Shown one piece after another: positions 40,721 through 50,248 of a stretch of 64,000 nucleotides of DNA (positions are counted from its first letter, which is position 1; each line of letters starts with the position of its first letter). This stretch comes from Phocaeicola vulgatus ATCC 8482 (GTDB lineage Bacteria > Bacteroidota > Bacteroidia > Bacteroidales > Bacteroidaceae), in contig NC_009614.1 of assembly GCF_000012825.1 (NCBI RefSeq), positions 3,162,001 to 3,226,000 of the forward strand, in the 5' to 3' direction. Position numbers and translations under genes: made by a program. The notes below the pieces were generated by a model. It made no database searches. It worked only from the letters and a program-made list of their open reading frames with translations, and had not been told where the DNA came from.

Positions 40721-41248
40721 ATGGGAATGAAAATGAAGAATTGGATAAAAACGGTCTGTTTTCTGCTTTGGACCTGTGTAATGTGTACGGCGTGTATTGA
40801 TGATGATGTGGAGGAAGGTACTGTTGATTTACAAACAGGAGAGAGCATTCCTGTTTTCTCTGTGGTAATGGATGATGGACAAATAATAACTTCCGAAACT
40901 CTGAAAGGAGAGGTTTCTTTGATTGTGTTTTTTCATACGGGGTGTCCGGACTGTCGGAAAGAACTTCCTGTGCTGCAAAAAATATATACGGATTACGGTC
41001 GAAGAATCCGGATGGTTTGTATTAGCAGGGAAGAGAGCTCGGCAGAGATTGTCCGTTATTGGGACGAAAATCATTTGACCTTGCCCTATTCGGCCCAAGA
41101 AAACCGCACGGTATACTATCAGTTTGCTAAATCGGGAATACCTCGTGTTTATGTCATAGATAAAGAGTTGGTTATCCGTAGTGTTTTCACGGATAACCCG
41201 TTGGCAAGTTATGAAGATTTGGCTGAGGCTATAACCGCCAGTTTGTAA
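40721..41248 (+). CDS. TlpA-like thioredoxin-fold lipoprotein
   Basis: This 175-aa lipoprotein (signal ending MCTAC) has a periplasmic thioredoxin fold of the AhpC/TSA-TlpA type. The redox motif is FFHTGCPDCRKELPVLQ (CPDC), followed by the structural cis-Pro in SGIPRVYVIDKE. It probably reduces disulfides or acts in cytochrome or redox homeostasis outside the cytoplasm. A start at Met5 (MKNWIK) is possible. Single gene. Confidence 0.88.
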   Translation: MGMKMKNWIKTVCFLLWTCVMCTACIDDDVEEGTVDLQTGESIPVFSVVMDDGQIITSETLKGEVSLIVFFHTGCPDCRKELPVLQKIYTDYGRRIRMVCISREESSAEIVRYWDENHLTLPYSAQENRTVYYQFAKSGIPRVYVIDKELVIRSVFTDNPLASYEDLAEAITASL

Positions 41249-41381
41249 TTTTAGGCATGGTATTTTAATTTATATTATTTCTTTTGTGGATGGTGTATGT
41301 TTATAGCATACTTTTCCCTCTTCATCTTTAGGGATAATGAATGTGGTTGATGAAGATATTGGTGATGGAGTATCTTGATGT

Positions 41382-41744
41382 TTATTGTGTTGGCTTTTTG
41401 AAAAAAGTTCCTTTATTGTCTTTAATCTCTATCATTCCATTATCGGCATCAAATAGGAAAGGAGGAAAGCTGAAAAATATGTATATTTCAGTATCTTTTA
41501 ATTTATAGAGTTTGGGAGTTATTTTTTTGCTGACACCAGATGGGAATACTTGGTCATCCATTTCGGTGAGGATATAATAATCTGCTCCCTCCCTCAATAC
41601 ATTTTTGCTAATCTTGGCTTCTGCTTTTGATTTGGCAATAATATAGAATCCCTCTATATCATATTTTTCCCAATTTTTATACTCTTGTCCAAGCACCATA
41701 CTTATGTTTAAACATAAAACCAGTAGTAATAATATTCTTTTCAT
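41382..41744 (-). CDS. small secreted protein of unknown function
   Basis: This 120-aa protein has a clear signal peptide (MKRILLLLVLCLNISMVLGQ) and a short beta-rich mature part with no Cys (WEKYDIEGFYIIAKSKAEAKI, DADNGMIEIKDNKGTFF). I recognise no family. It is separated from the flanking genes by about 100 bases on each side. Confidence 0.6.
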   Translation of the reverse strand: MKRILLLLVLCLNISMVLGQEYKNWEKYDIEGFYIIAKSKAEAKISKNVLREGADYYILTEMDDQVFPSGVSKKITPKLYKLKDTEIYIFFSFPPFLFDADNGMIEIKDNKGTFFKKPTQ

Positions 41745-41843
41745 ATCTATCTGTTTTTAAGGTTATTCCAAGTTGGTATCACAAATATAAGAATTCTTAT
41801 TGGTTTTTTCAAGGAATAAGAAAGAAAAATAGAGAGTGGAATT

Positions 41844-42131
41844 TTAAAGAAAAGTAATTCCTATCCATATCAGAACTCCTGCTATTAGAACAATGCCTAA
41901 CATGATTAATTTTATTTTGAAGAGCTGGTGGGTTTCCGCTTCTTCTTTTTCTTGCGTTTTTATTCTGATCTCTTCTAATTGCTCAAGGGATAGATGGGAG
42001 GAGTGCCCTTTTTTGTTCAAATCAATCAGTCGGTTTCTAGTTTCATTCAAGCGTTCCTTTCCTGCCTTTCGTAGTTCACGATTTTCTTTATCTCTTCTCA
42101 TCATGTTATTGATGCAACCTAAAGTACCCAT
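41844..42131 (-). CDS. small protein with coiled coil and C-terminal membrane helix
   Basis: This 95-aa protein has a basic, helical N-terminal part (MRRDKENRELRKAGKERLNETRNRLIDLNKKG). An acidic helix follows (LEQLEEIRIKTQEKEEAETHQLF), then one membrane helix at the end (KLIMLGIVLIAGVLIWIGITFL). It may start at a later Met (12/13, MMRRDKEN). No family recognised. Confidence 0.55.
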   Translation of the reverse strand: MGTLGCINNMMRRDKENRELRKAGKERLNETRNRLIDLNKKGHSSHLSLEQLEEIRIKTQEKEEAETHQLFKIKLIMLGIVLIAGVLIWIGITFL

Positions 42132-42585
42132 AATCTAACTGTTTAATTTGAATTCATTTTCACAAATATAGTGTTTTTTGCAGTTGCTTTTCTTCATTTG
42201 CTAATTTAATATTTGAAGGATAGATATTACTTAATAAACCTGATGTGCCTTGACTGCCGGATATAAATATTCTGCCAATGGATTTGTAATATAAAGTTGT
42301 ATGCCATTATGCTTTCATACCATTGCTTATGGGGTAATATGTTGATAATGAACTGTATTTATATGGCGTGGCATTTTCCCCATTGAAATAGGTAAAAAGT
42401 AGATGTATTTATCTTATCATTGAAAAAAAATGTGAATATAAAGTTTAGGTGAAAGTGATTTTATTTGTAAATTGTATACCGTCATGTAGGTATCTCCGAT
42501 CTATGTATAATTTAGTATATACCTAGAAATGGGGATTGTGCCGAGCTTTTATGAATTGTAATTTTGCAAACCAATAGAGAATGAA
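42132..42585. promoter_or_regulatory. upstream region and promoter of TonB/ABC cluster
   Basis: About 450 non-coding A/T-rich bases. A good promoter is visible: TTG at 42536-42538, a 20-base spacer, and TAATTTTG at 42559-42566 (TAnnTTTG), 20 bases before ATG 42586. No recognisable Fur box or riboswitch could be assigned by eye. Confidence 0.55.
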
Positions 42586-45321
42586 ATGATTTGTAAGATT
42601 GCATATATTTTTTTATTTATAATTTGTAGCAATGTGTCTCTTTTATGGGGGCAGACATTTGTATTTCGGGGAACTGTACTGGATGAGCAGACTCATAAAG
42701 CGTTGGATTACGCTACAGTTCAATTGTTTGTGGATAAGCAGATTGTTTATGGGGGAATAACAGATGCGAATGGACATTTTGAACTTCTACATATCCATCC
42801 TGGAACTTATCGGGTTATTGTATCCTATTTAGGATATGATTCTACAGAAAAAGAAGTGAAGGTCATTGGGGATATTTCAGCAATCTTTTATTTAAAACCT
42901 TCGGTCATGGCGCTGAACGAGGTAGTGGTGACCGCTTCTGAATCAAAACGCGCTACCAGCGCTTCTATCGTTGACCGTACAGCCATGAAACATCTTCAGC
43001 CCAGCAGTTTCAGTGACTTGATGGAATTAGTACCTGGAGGAAAGTCGGCTGATCCTCAGATGGGGCAGGCCAATCTGATCCGGATACGTGAAACAGGTAA
43101 GACGGAGGATATCTCTTCATTGGGAGTTGGATTTTATATTGATGGTATCTCCCAGAATACGGATGCGAATCTGCAATATATGCCAAACAGTACTTCCGCA
43201 GTGAATGCAACGAGCACAATGTCAAAAGGGATAGATATGCGTACCATCTCAACCGATAATATTGAGAAGGTGGAAATCATTCGTGGCATTCCTTCCGTGG
43301 CTTATGGTAATGTGGCAAACGGTGCGGTAATCATTCAGCGTAAAATGAATGAGAGCCCCTTGTCTGCGCGTTTTAAGGCTGATAAAACCAGTAAACTGTT
43401 TTCTGTAGGCAAGGGAATTCGGCTGGATGGGAACGGGCGTTATGTGTTGAATGCTGATTTAAACTATTTGGAGTCCAAAATAGATCCGCGTAACAGTGTG
43501 AAAAATTACACTCGCCTTACTGCTTCCGCCCGCTTGGATGGCAAATGGTTATGGAATGAACGTAATATTCATTGGAATATCAGTTCCGATTATACCGGCT
43601 CGTTTGATGATGCGAAGAGGGATAAAGATGCGACAGTAAAGGAAGATTCTTATAAATCGGACTTTAACAGCCTGAAGATAGCGGGGAAATGGAGCATGAA
43701 GTTTCCGGCCCATTTATGGATTCGTGAGGTTGGTGTGGCTACTTCTGTCAGTCAGCAGTGGGAGAAGATGCGTGAAATAAAGTCCGTTTCTCTGAATCGT
43801 CCGGCAGCTATTGCTACTCAGACAGAAACCGGAGAGTTTGATGGCATCTATCTACCTTATAATTATGTGGCACAGATGGATATTGATGGTAAACCTTTAT
43901 ATGTTACGGCTTCCGCCCGTACGCGGTTGGCTTTCCCGTTGGGGGTATTACAGAATGCGATGAATATGGGGATGGAATGGAATTATCAGAAGAATTTGGG
44001 AGAAGGCCAGGTATTCGATGTGACACGGCCCATCAGTGAAAGTTTGAGTACACGGCCTCGCCGTTTTAAGGATATACCGGAGCTGCAACCTTTCGCCTTC
44101 TATGCCGAGGAGGTGTTGAATCTTCCTGTAAATAGACATAAATTGGCTTTTACGGCTGGTATCCGTTTGCAGTCTTTATTGGGGCTGGACACTAAATATA
44201 AGATGCAGGGCAAGATATATCCCGATCTTCGTCTGGACTTGCAATGGAGTTTACCGGTATCAAACGGATGGGATGTTTCCTTTTCGGGAGGTTTGGGCTG
44301 GATCAGCCGTATGCCGACCACCGCACAGCTATATCCGGATTTTAAGTATGTAGATTTGATTCAGTTGAATTATTACCATACCAATCCGGATTATCGCCGT
44401 ATCAATATGATGACATATAAATGGGATAATACAAACTATCAATTGGAACCAGCACGTAACATGAAATGGGAAGTGCGGGCCGACGTCAGCTATAAGGGAA
44501 ACCGCCTGTCGATAACTTATTTCCGCGAACGGATGAATAATGCTTTTGATGATATCACTTATTATAGGTCATTGGCATATAAACTATATGATCCTGCTAG
44601 TATCGACGGATCAGCATTGACGGCTCCTCCAGAACTTTCTCAGTTGACTTATACAAATGAATATAATCTGGATGTGTATTCCACACAAGGTAATGTAATG
44701 AAGGTGTGTAAAGAAGGAGTGGAGTTTCAGTTCGCTTCCAAACGAATAGAATCGCTCAAGACTCGCGTCACTATGTATGGAGCCTGGATAAAGACAATTT
44801 ATAATTCGGATTCTCCTCAATATAAGGCCTCTTCTATATTGTTGGACAATAAACAGCTGAAATATGTGGGATTGTACAATGGGGACAACGGAACAGAAAG
44901 CCAGGCATTCAATACGAACTTTATGTTTGATACCTATATACAGCGTTTGGGACTTACTTTCTCTACGTCGGCACAATGCACTTGGTATACCAACAGACGG
45001 AACTTGTGGAATAATGGCGTGCCAGTAAGCTATATAGATCAATCCGGTGAAACGCATCCGTTTCGCGAAGAGGATAAAAACAATATTCAGTTACAGCATC
45101 TGGTGGAGAAATATTCAGCCACTTATTTTGAGCGTACTACCGTGCCTTTTTATATGGATATCAATTTGAAGGCGAGTAAACGGATCGGTAAGTATCTGAA
45201 TCTGGCTTTTTATGTAAACCGGCTTTTGGGTATTTATCCTGATTATACGTTACGGGGCGTACTGCAACGGAGAACGTCCGAATCGCCTTATTTCGGTATG
45301 GAAATGAACTTAACCTTTTAG
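42586..45321 (+). CDS. TonB-dependent outer-membrane receptor
   Basis: This 911-aa receptor has a signal peptide (MICKIAYIFLFIICSNVSLLWGQ) and a CarboxypepD_reg-like beta-sandwich (about 26-110, FRGTVLDEQTHKALDYATVQLF). A plug domain follows (about 113-245; ALNEVVVTASESK as TonB-box-like start, VEIIRGIPSVAYGNVANGAVII), then a 22-strand-type barrel ending in FGMEMNLTF. It imports a ligand across the outer membrane using TonB energy. No SusD partner follows; instead a DUF4876-like lipoprotein and membrane/ABC components do. That layout points to metal, haem or siderophore rather than glycan uptake. Confidence 0.92.
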   Translation: MICKIAYIFLFIICSNVSLLWGQTFVFRGTVLDEQTHKALDYATVQLFVDKQIVYGGITDANGHFELLHIHPGTYRVIVSYLGYDSTEKEVKVIGDISAIFYLKPSVMALNEVVVTASESKRATSASIVDRTAMKHLQPSSFSDLMELVPGGKSADPQMGQANLIRIRETGKTEDISSLGVGFYIDGISQNTDANLQYMPNSTSAVNATSTMSKGIDMRTISTDNIEKVEIIRGIPSVAYGNVANGAVIIQRKMNESPLSARFKADKTSKLFSVGKGIRLDGNGRYVLNADLNYLESKIDPRNSVKNYTRLTASARLDGKWLWNERNIHWNISSDYTGSFDDAKRDKDATVKEDSYKSDFNSLKIAGKWSMKFPAHLWIREVGVATSVSQQWEKMREIKSVSLNRPAAIATQTETGEFDGIYLPYNYVAQMDIDGKPLYVTASARTRLAFPLGVLQNAMNMGMEWNYQKNLGEGQVFDVTRPISESLSTRPRRFKDIPELQPFAFYAEEVLNLPVNRHKLAFTAGIRLQSLLGLDTKYKMQGKIYPDLRLDLQWSLPVSNGWDVSFSGGLGWISRMPTTAQLYPDFKYVDLIQLNYYHTNPDYRRINMMTYKWDNTNYQLEPARNMKWEVRADVSYKGNRLSITYFRERMNNAFDDITYYRSLAYKLYDPASIDGSALTAPPELSQLTYTNEYNLDVYSTQGNVMKVCKEGVEFQFASKRIESLKTRVTMYGAWIKTIYNSDSPQYKASSILLDNKQLKYVGLYNGDNGTESQAFNTNFMFDTYIQRLGLTFSTSAQCTWYTNRRNLWNNGVPVSYIDQSGETHPFREEDKNNIQLQHLVEKYSATYFERTTVPFYMDINLKASKRIGKYLNLAFYVNRLLGIYPDYTLRGVLQRRTSESPYFGMEMNLTF

Positions 45322-45324
45322 TAA

Positions 45325-46557
45325 ATGAACAATAAAATAGAGATGAAGATGAAAAAGAATCAATTGACAATGTTAGTCCTTTTTGTGACAATGCTGGGAT
45401 TTACCGCATGTAGTGATGATGACAAAGTGAGCATATCCACTGTAGGTATTACCACTACTGTAGATACAACTATCGAGGGGCTGCAACTGACCGGTGGAAC
45501 CTATACTTTTGAAAATGTAAATACATCTGTCAAGACAGACATTACCTATCCGGCTCAGAGTATTGAACTGGCGGACGGGTTGTATAATGTAACTTTCATT
45601 GGTAAGGGAACTTACTCACAGAATGGAACTCCGGTGGAAGTCGATGTACAGGGAGTACAACAGAATGTGGCCGTATCTGGAGGGTCGTACAAGCTGGAAC
45701 TGAAGGTTCATGTACTCAATACAGGTGATCCTGATTTTGTGATTGCCGAGATATTTATTCCCGGAACCTATAATGAAGCAGGTAAGCAATATAATGGCGA
45801 CCAGTATATACGTATCTATAATAACTCGGATAAAGTTTTGTATGCGGATGGATTGATATTTATGGAATCACAATTCCAAACTACTCAGAAATATCAATCG
45901 GTAGATCCGGATATCATGGATGAAGCTATTGCGGTAGGCTCTGTTGTAGCAGTACCGGGCAGTGGAACAGATTATCCGGTACAACCGGGAGAATCCTTTA
46001 TCCTTTGTGACAATGCGATCAATCATAAAGAGGCTAATCCGAATTCTATAGATTTAAGTAAAGCCAATTTTGAGTGGTATATTGAATCAAAGCAAGATGT
46101 GGATAATCCGGCTGTTCCCAATCTAGATGTTTATTATTGTTATTCCAAAACTATCTGGGTGTTGAATAAACAGGGAAATCGCGCTTATGCTATTGGCAGA
46201 TTACCCAAAAGTATGACTAAAGAAAAGTATATTTCAGACTATGCATACAACTATACGTATATTATGCAAAATGGAACAGCCAGTAAACCGCAAAGCAAAT
46301 ATAAGTTCCCCAATGAATGGGTGATTGATGCTGTAAATGTAGGTGCTTCCAATGAATGGCAGTGGAATGTAACCTCTACCGGGCTGGATATGGGGCATAC
46401 TTATATCGGTATGAACAATACCGTTGCAGAAAACATCGGAAAGTGCGTAATGCGTAAAGCCGCCTACAAGGATGGTGATCGGGAAGTATTGCAGGATACA
46501 AATAACTCTACCGTTGATTTCACACCTGCGGCTACTCCGAGCCTGTTTAACAAATAA
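45325..46557 (+). CDS. DUF4876-like lipoprotein
   Basis: This 410-aa predicted surface lipoprotein has a signal MKKNQLTMLVLFVTMLGFTAC; the start may be 45349 where this motif begins. N-terminal Ig-like strands (VGITTTVDTTIEGLQLTGGTYTF) precede an LTD-like region (FVIAEIFIPGTYNEAGKQYNGDQYIRIYNNSDKVLYADGLIF). The rest contains PGESFILCDNAINH and WVIDAVNVGASNEWQWNVTS. It lies 3 bases after the TonB receptor stop, so it is the likely extracellular ligand-binding partner of the receptor. The DUF assignment is from memory of this gene pair. Confidence 0.8.
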   Translation: MNNKIEMKMKKNQLTMLVLFVTMLGFTACSDDDKVSISTVGITTTVDTTIEGLQLTGGTYTFENVNTSVKTDITYPAQSIELADGLYNVTFIGKGTYSQNGTPVEVDVQGVQQNVAVSGGSYKLELKVHVLNTGDPDFVIAEIFIPGTYNEAGKQYNGDQYIRIYNNSDKVLYADGLIFMESQFQTTQKYQSVDPDIMDEAIAVGSVVAVPGSGTDYPVQPGESFILCDNAINHKEANPNSIDLSKANFEWYIESKQDVDNPAVPNLDVYYCYSKTIWVLNKQGNRAYAIGRLPKSMTKEKYISDYAYNYTYIMQNGTASKPQSKYKFPNEWVIDAVNVGASNEWQWNVTSTGLDMGHTYIGMNNTVAENIGKCVMRKAAYKDGDREVLQDTNNSTVDFTPAATPSLFNK

Positions 46558-46595
46558 TTGAATCCGTCTTATTGATATATAAATCTTTATTATTC

Positions 46596-48146
46596 ATGAT
46601 GCTAATCCGAATTATCATTATGTTGCTGATTGCTTTATTTGTGGAGAGTCGGCAGGAAGCCTTCGGGCAGACTACCGACACACTCTCCCTGTCCGATAAG
46701 GTAATCCGTACCGCTTCATTTGCGACTGGATTTCGTGGCGAGATATGGCAGAATCCGGCACTTTATTATTACTATACTCCGTATATATGGACAAGGCTGG
46801 ACGTAAATGGAGCTTATCATGATAAAGGAAAAGCATCTTTGAAACAGGAAGGTGATAAGGATACCCGTATCGGGGTAGATGTCAATTCCTTCGTTATTCT
46901 TTCGGAACGTGATCGTGTATTCGGTTCAGCAGGATACAGGAGTGAGAAGCAGGAGAATGTGTTATGGAATGAAAATATAGACTGGAAATTGATCGCTCCT
47001 TACGTGACTGGTGATTCCATTGGTGGTTTCCTGAAGGGAGAAACTTATTATTTCAATGGAGGTTACGCCAGTGAGTCAGGTTCCTGGACATGGGGAATCA
47101 CCGGTGGTTACAGAGCGTCTCATAATTATCGGGATAAAGATCCGCGTCCACGTAATACAGCTTCCGATCTCTCTTTTGCTTTGGGAGCAGGATATCGTCT
47201 GGGGACATATCGTTTGGGAGTTTCCGCAGATTTCCGGCTTTATCAGCAGAAAAGTGAGATTTCATTCCTTGCAGATAAAGGCTCTACTTCGGTATACCAT
47301 ATGTTGGGATTGGGCATGGATTATGTGCGTTTCGCCGGAAACCAGACCGGGACGAAGCATCAAGGCATCCGGTGGGGAGGAAGCATAGGCATTCTGCCAG
47401 TTGATACGGAAAAGGGGATATCGGCCACAGTTTCAATTGACCGTATGTCAATGGACAAGAAATTGAGCAATGCCAATAATCTCACTTTGCTGGAATTGAA
47501 TACGACTGATTTGAAAGGAAACGTGACCTGGATGCGGGAACTTCAGCAGGCAGAACACCTTGCTGTGAAACTGGATGCAGGCTATATAGTTCGTAAAGGA
47601 ATGGAGAATATTTACGGAGAGGCGGGCGGAAGCTCCTATGGAGCATTAATTAGTACATCTCCGGGAATGAAGGTCACGAATAGTCGGATTGCCGTAAGTG
47701 GTTTGTGGGAGAAGCTTTTGACCGATAAAGGTGTATGGGGAGGAGCAATTGTCCCAAACATAATCTACCATCGGTTGGAAACGGATTACAACGCCGTATC
47801 CCGGTTTGTTCACTTGTCTGTTTTGGAGAGTTCTTTGCGTGCCCGTTTGCTGTATCAGAAGAGGCTGCTACGATTGACCGCAGAAGCTAACGGTGGATAT
47901 TATGCCAATTTATCGGCTGAATATTCTTTACCGAGATTGAATACCGCGAAGTCGTCCGCCCAGACTTTATTGGCAAATATTGACTATTTATCTGATAGTT
48001 ATAGTATGGTGGGGATTCGTCTGCAAGGGGATTATCCCATCATGAAACAATATAACCTGTCTTTGTCTGTTCAATGGCAGGCGGCATATTATAAAAAATG
48101 CGGAACGGCCCAGTATGCCGTTTGTTCATTGGGCATCTTTTTTTAA
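46596..48146 (+). CDS. outer-membrane beta-barrel protein (DUF6850-like)
   Basis: This protein of about 516 aa has a signal peptide (MMLIRIIIMLLIALFVESRQEAFGQ). Many amphipathic strands follow with Gly/Tyr/Trp turns (SWTWGITGGYRASHNYRDKDPRPRN, LSFALGAGYRLGTYRLGVSADFRL), and it ends in YAVCSLGIFF, a barrel-type C-terminus. It is about 38 bases after the DUF4876-like gene. The start at ATG 46596 is preferred over the TTG at 46572. I think DUF6850 fits but am not certain. Its role, perhaps a second channel or assembly factor of the uptake system, is inferred from position. Confidence 0.75.
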   Translation: MMLIRIIIMLLIALFVESRQEAFGQTTDTLSLSDKVIRTASFATGFRGEIWQNPALYYYYTPYIWTRLDVNGAYHDKGKASLKQEGDKDTRIGVDVNSFVILSERDRVFGSAGYRSEKQENVLWNENIDWKLIAPYVTGDSIGGFLKGETYYFNGGYASESGSWTWGITGGYRASHNYRDKDPRPRNTASDLSFALGAGYRLGTYRLGVSADFRLYQQKSEISFLADKGSTSVYHMLGLGMDYVRFAGNQTGTKHQGIRWGGSIGILPVDTEKGISATVSIDRMSMDKKLSNANNLTLLELNTTDLKGNVTWMRELQQAEHLAVKLDAGYIVRKGMENIYGEAGGSSYGALISTSPGMKVTNSRIAVSGLWEKLLTDKGVWGGAIVPNIIYHRLETDYNAVSRFVHLSVLESSLRARLLYQKRLLRLTAEANGGYYANLSAEYSLPRLNTAKSSAQTLLANIDYLSDSYSMVGIRLQGDYPIMKQYNLSLSVQWQAAYYKKCGTAQYAVCSLGIFF

Positions 48147-48166
48147 AAAATAAAAACAGTTAGCAT

Positions 48167-48751
48167 ATGAAAATTAAGTTTATGGTCGCTGCAACCTTAA
48201 TGGCAGCTTTAGTAACTACTACTTCTTGTGGAAACAGTAACAAACAGAGCCAGTCTGAAAAAACGGAGCAGGCGGCTCCGGCGGCATTGAGCATCGATAA
48301 TCTGCTGGTGCATGCCGATTCACTGGCCAACAAGGAGGTGACTATCGAAGGAATCTGCACACATACCTGCAAGCACGGAGCTACAAAAATATTCCTGATG
48401 GGTAGTGATGATACCAAAACGATTCGTGTGGAAGCCGGACCTTTGGGCTCGTTTGATACCAAATGCATCAACGCTATTGTCACAGTGACCGGAACGTTAA
48501 AGGAACAGCGGGTAGATGAAGCTTACTTGCAAAACTGGGAGGCTAAACTGAAAGCACAGACTGAAAAATCTCATGGAGAAACTGCTGCCGGGTGTGATTC
48601 GGAAAAAAAAGCACGCGGTGAAACAGCCAGCACCCCTGAAGCCCGTATTGCGGACTTTCGCGCAAAGATAGCAGAAAGAAAAGCTGCTACCGGAAAAGAT
48701 TATCTGTCATTCTACTATATGGAAGCCAGTTCTTATGAAATCGCAGAATAA
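48167..48751 (+). CDS. OB-fold-like periplasmic lipoprotein
   Basis: This 194-aa lipoprotein (signal ending TTTSC) has a Gln/Glu-rich linker and a region resembling the OB-fold of tRNA_anti-like/BOF proteins: NKEVTIEGICTHTCKHGATKIFLMGSDDTKTIRVEA. The C-H-T-C-K-H cluster (about 65-70) could bind a metal. The C-terminal third is a charged helix (ARIADFRAKIAERKAATGKD). It overlaps the PepSY-type gene by 17 bases, which implies translational coupling. A periplasmic metal-relay role is an inference from the Cys/His cluster and its neighbours. Confidence 0.7.
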   Translation: MKIKFMVAATLMAALVTTTSCGNSNKQSQSEKTEQAAPAALSIDNLLVHADSLANKEVTIEGICTHTCKHGATKIFLMGSDDTKTIRVEAGPLGSFDTKCINAIVTVTGTLKEQRVDEAYLQNWEAKLKAQTEKSHGETAAGCDSEKKARGETASTPEARIADFRAKIAERKAATGKDYLSFYYMEASSYEIAE

Positions 48752-49310
48752 AGGTACTGCATTCCGCAAGTGGAGCCGGATCATCCATCGTGATCTGTCT
48801 TTCTTCTTTGCGGGAATGATTTTGATTTATGCTATTTCGGGTATCGTGATGAACCATAGGGATAGCATAAATCCCCATTATACAGTTACACGAACGGAAT
48901 ATAAAATAACAGAGGATCTGTCGGACAAGAGCAAAGTTAATGAGAAGATGATTTTGACTTTGTTGGAACCGCTGGGCGAAGCCGGAAATTTTACTAAATA
49001 TTATTACCCGGAACCGGATCTGATTAAGGTTTTTCTGAAAGGAGGCTCAAGTCTGGTGATTAACACCCGGACAAAAGATGCTGTCTACGAGGGGGTGAAG
49101 CGCCGTCCGCTGATCTCTTCCATGGTACAACTCCATTTCAATCCGGGTAAGTGGTGGACTTGGTTTGCCGATGCTTTTGCTGTCTGTCTGATTATTATCA
49201 CTGTCAGCGGTATAGTGATGATAAAAGGTCCTAAAGGATTGTGGGGCAGAGGAGGAATCGAGTTGGTGGCCGGTATCTTGATTCCTATTCTTTTCCTGGC
49301 GTGTTTCTAA
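48735..49310 (+). CDS. PepSY-type inner-membrane protein
   Basis: This 191-aa protein shows the PepSY-associated TM pattern. A first helix lies at about 23-40 (FFFAGMILIYAISGIVMNHRDSINPHY), then a periplasmic domain (TKYYYPEPDLIKVFLKGGSSLVINTRTKDAVYEGVKRRP). The conserved QLHFNPGKWWTWFADAFAVCLIIITVSGI helix and a final hydrophobic helix follow. Small proteins of this kind occur with TonB receptors for iron chelates, for example next to xenosiderophore receptors in Bacteroides, where reduction of the imported metal has been proposed. His residues in helices could bind haem. Confidence 0.82.
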   Translation: MKSQNKGTAFRKWSRIIHRDLSFFFAGMILIYAISGIVMNHRDSINPHYTVTRTEYKITEDLSDKSKVNEKMILTLLEPLGEAGNFTKYYYPEPDLIKVFLKGGSSLVINTRTKDAVYEGVKRRPLISSMVQLHFNPGKWWTWFADAFAVCLIIITVSGIVMIKGPKGLWGRGGIELVAGILIPILFLACF

Positions 49311-49337
49311 TAGCAAACGAAAAATGATTTATAAAGC

Positions 49338-50225
49338 ATGAGTGCAATTATAGAATGTAAGAACCTGACCCATTATTACGGTCAACGCAAGATTTATGAG
49401 AACTTGAGTTTTGAAGTTCCTCAAGGGCGTATCTTGGGGTTGTTGGGTAAAAATGGTACAGGGAAAACGACAACCATTAATATATTGAGCGGTTATCTTC
49501 AGCCGCGTTCAGGCGAATGTCGCATCTTTGGTGAGAACATTCAGACCATGAATCCTGCTTTACGCAGGAATATCGGTTTATTGCTGGAAGGTCATGTTCA
49601 ATATCAGTTTATGAATATCACACAAATAGAAAAGTTTTATGCTTCTTTTTATCCGGGACAATGGAAAAAGGAGGCTTATTATGACTTGATGAATAAATTG
49701 AAGGTAGCTCCGGGGCAACGTATCTCAAGAATGTCGAACGGACAGCGTTCGCAAGTGGCATTGGGACTGATCCTGGCACAAAATCCGGAGTTGTTGATTC
49801 TGGATGATTTCTCTTTAGGACTTGATCCGGGCTATCGCCGTCTTTTTGTGGATTATTTACGTGATTATGCCCGTTCCGAGAACAAGACTGTTTTCCTGAC
49901 TTCCCATATTATTCAGGATATGGAGCGGTTGATTGATGATTGTATTATTATGGATTATGGCTCTATCCTTATTCAACAGCCTATTGAAACGTTGATGAAA
50001 GAGCTGAGAAGATATACTTGTACTGTGCCCGAGGGTTATCAGCCTCAGTTGCCGGCAACTTGCTATCATCCGGCTGTCATTCGTCAAACCTTGGAAACGT
50101 ACTCCTTTTTGCCTCCCGTGGATGTGGAGAAACTGTTGAAGGAAAGTCAAGTTCCCTTTACTGGTTTGCAGCACGAAAATGTAAGTCTGGAAGATGCCTT
50201 TATCGGTCTTACCGGAAAGTATTAA
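49338..50225 (+). CDS. ABC transporter ATP-binding protein
   Basis: This 295-aa ATPase has Walker A LLGKNGTGKTTTINIL, Q-loop region GLLLEGHVQYQF, signature RMSNGQRSQVALGLIL, Walker B LLILDDFSLGLDPGYRR and the switch His in FLTSHIIQDME. The C-terminal ~90 residues are a regulatory extension. In the signature the usual LSGGQ is MSNGQ, a variation common in ABC-2-type exporters. It pairs with the membrane protein that follows after 23 bases. It is part of the TonB/PepSY cluster. Confidence 0.92.
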   Translation: MSAIIECKNLTHYYGQRKIYENLSFEVPQGRILGLLGKNGTGKTTTINILSGYLQPRSGECRIFGENIQTMNPALRRNIGLLLEGHVQYQFMNITQIEKFYASFYPGQWKKEAYYDLMNKLKVAPGQRISRMSNGQRSQVALGLILAQNPELLILDDFSLGLDPGYRRLFVDYLRDYARSENKTVFLTSHIIQDMERLIDDCIIMDYGSILIQQPIETLMKELRRYTCTVPEGYQPQLPATCYHPAVIRQTLETYSFLPPVDVEKLLKESQVPFTGLQHENVSLEDAFIGLTGKY

Positions 50226-50248
50226 TATGTAAACTAAATAGAAGAAAT

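Noticed and set aside
42132..42585. Riboswitch upstream of the TonB receptor
   Set aside because: No cobalamin-, TPP- or similar conserved core could be recognised; only promoter elements are supported.
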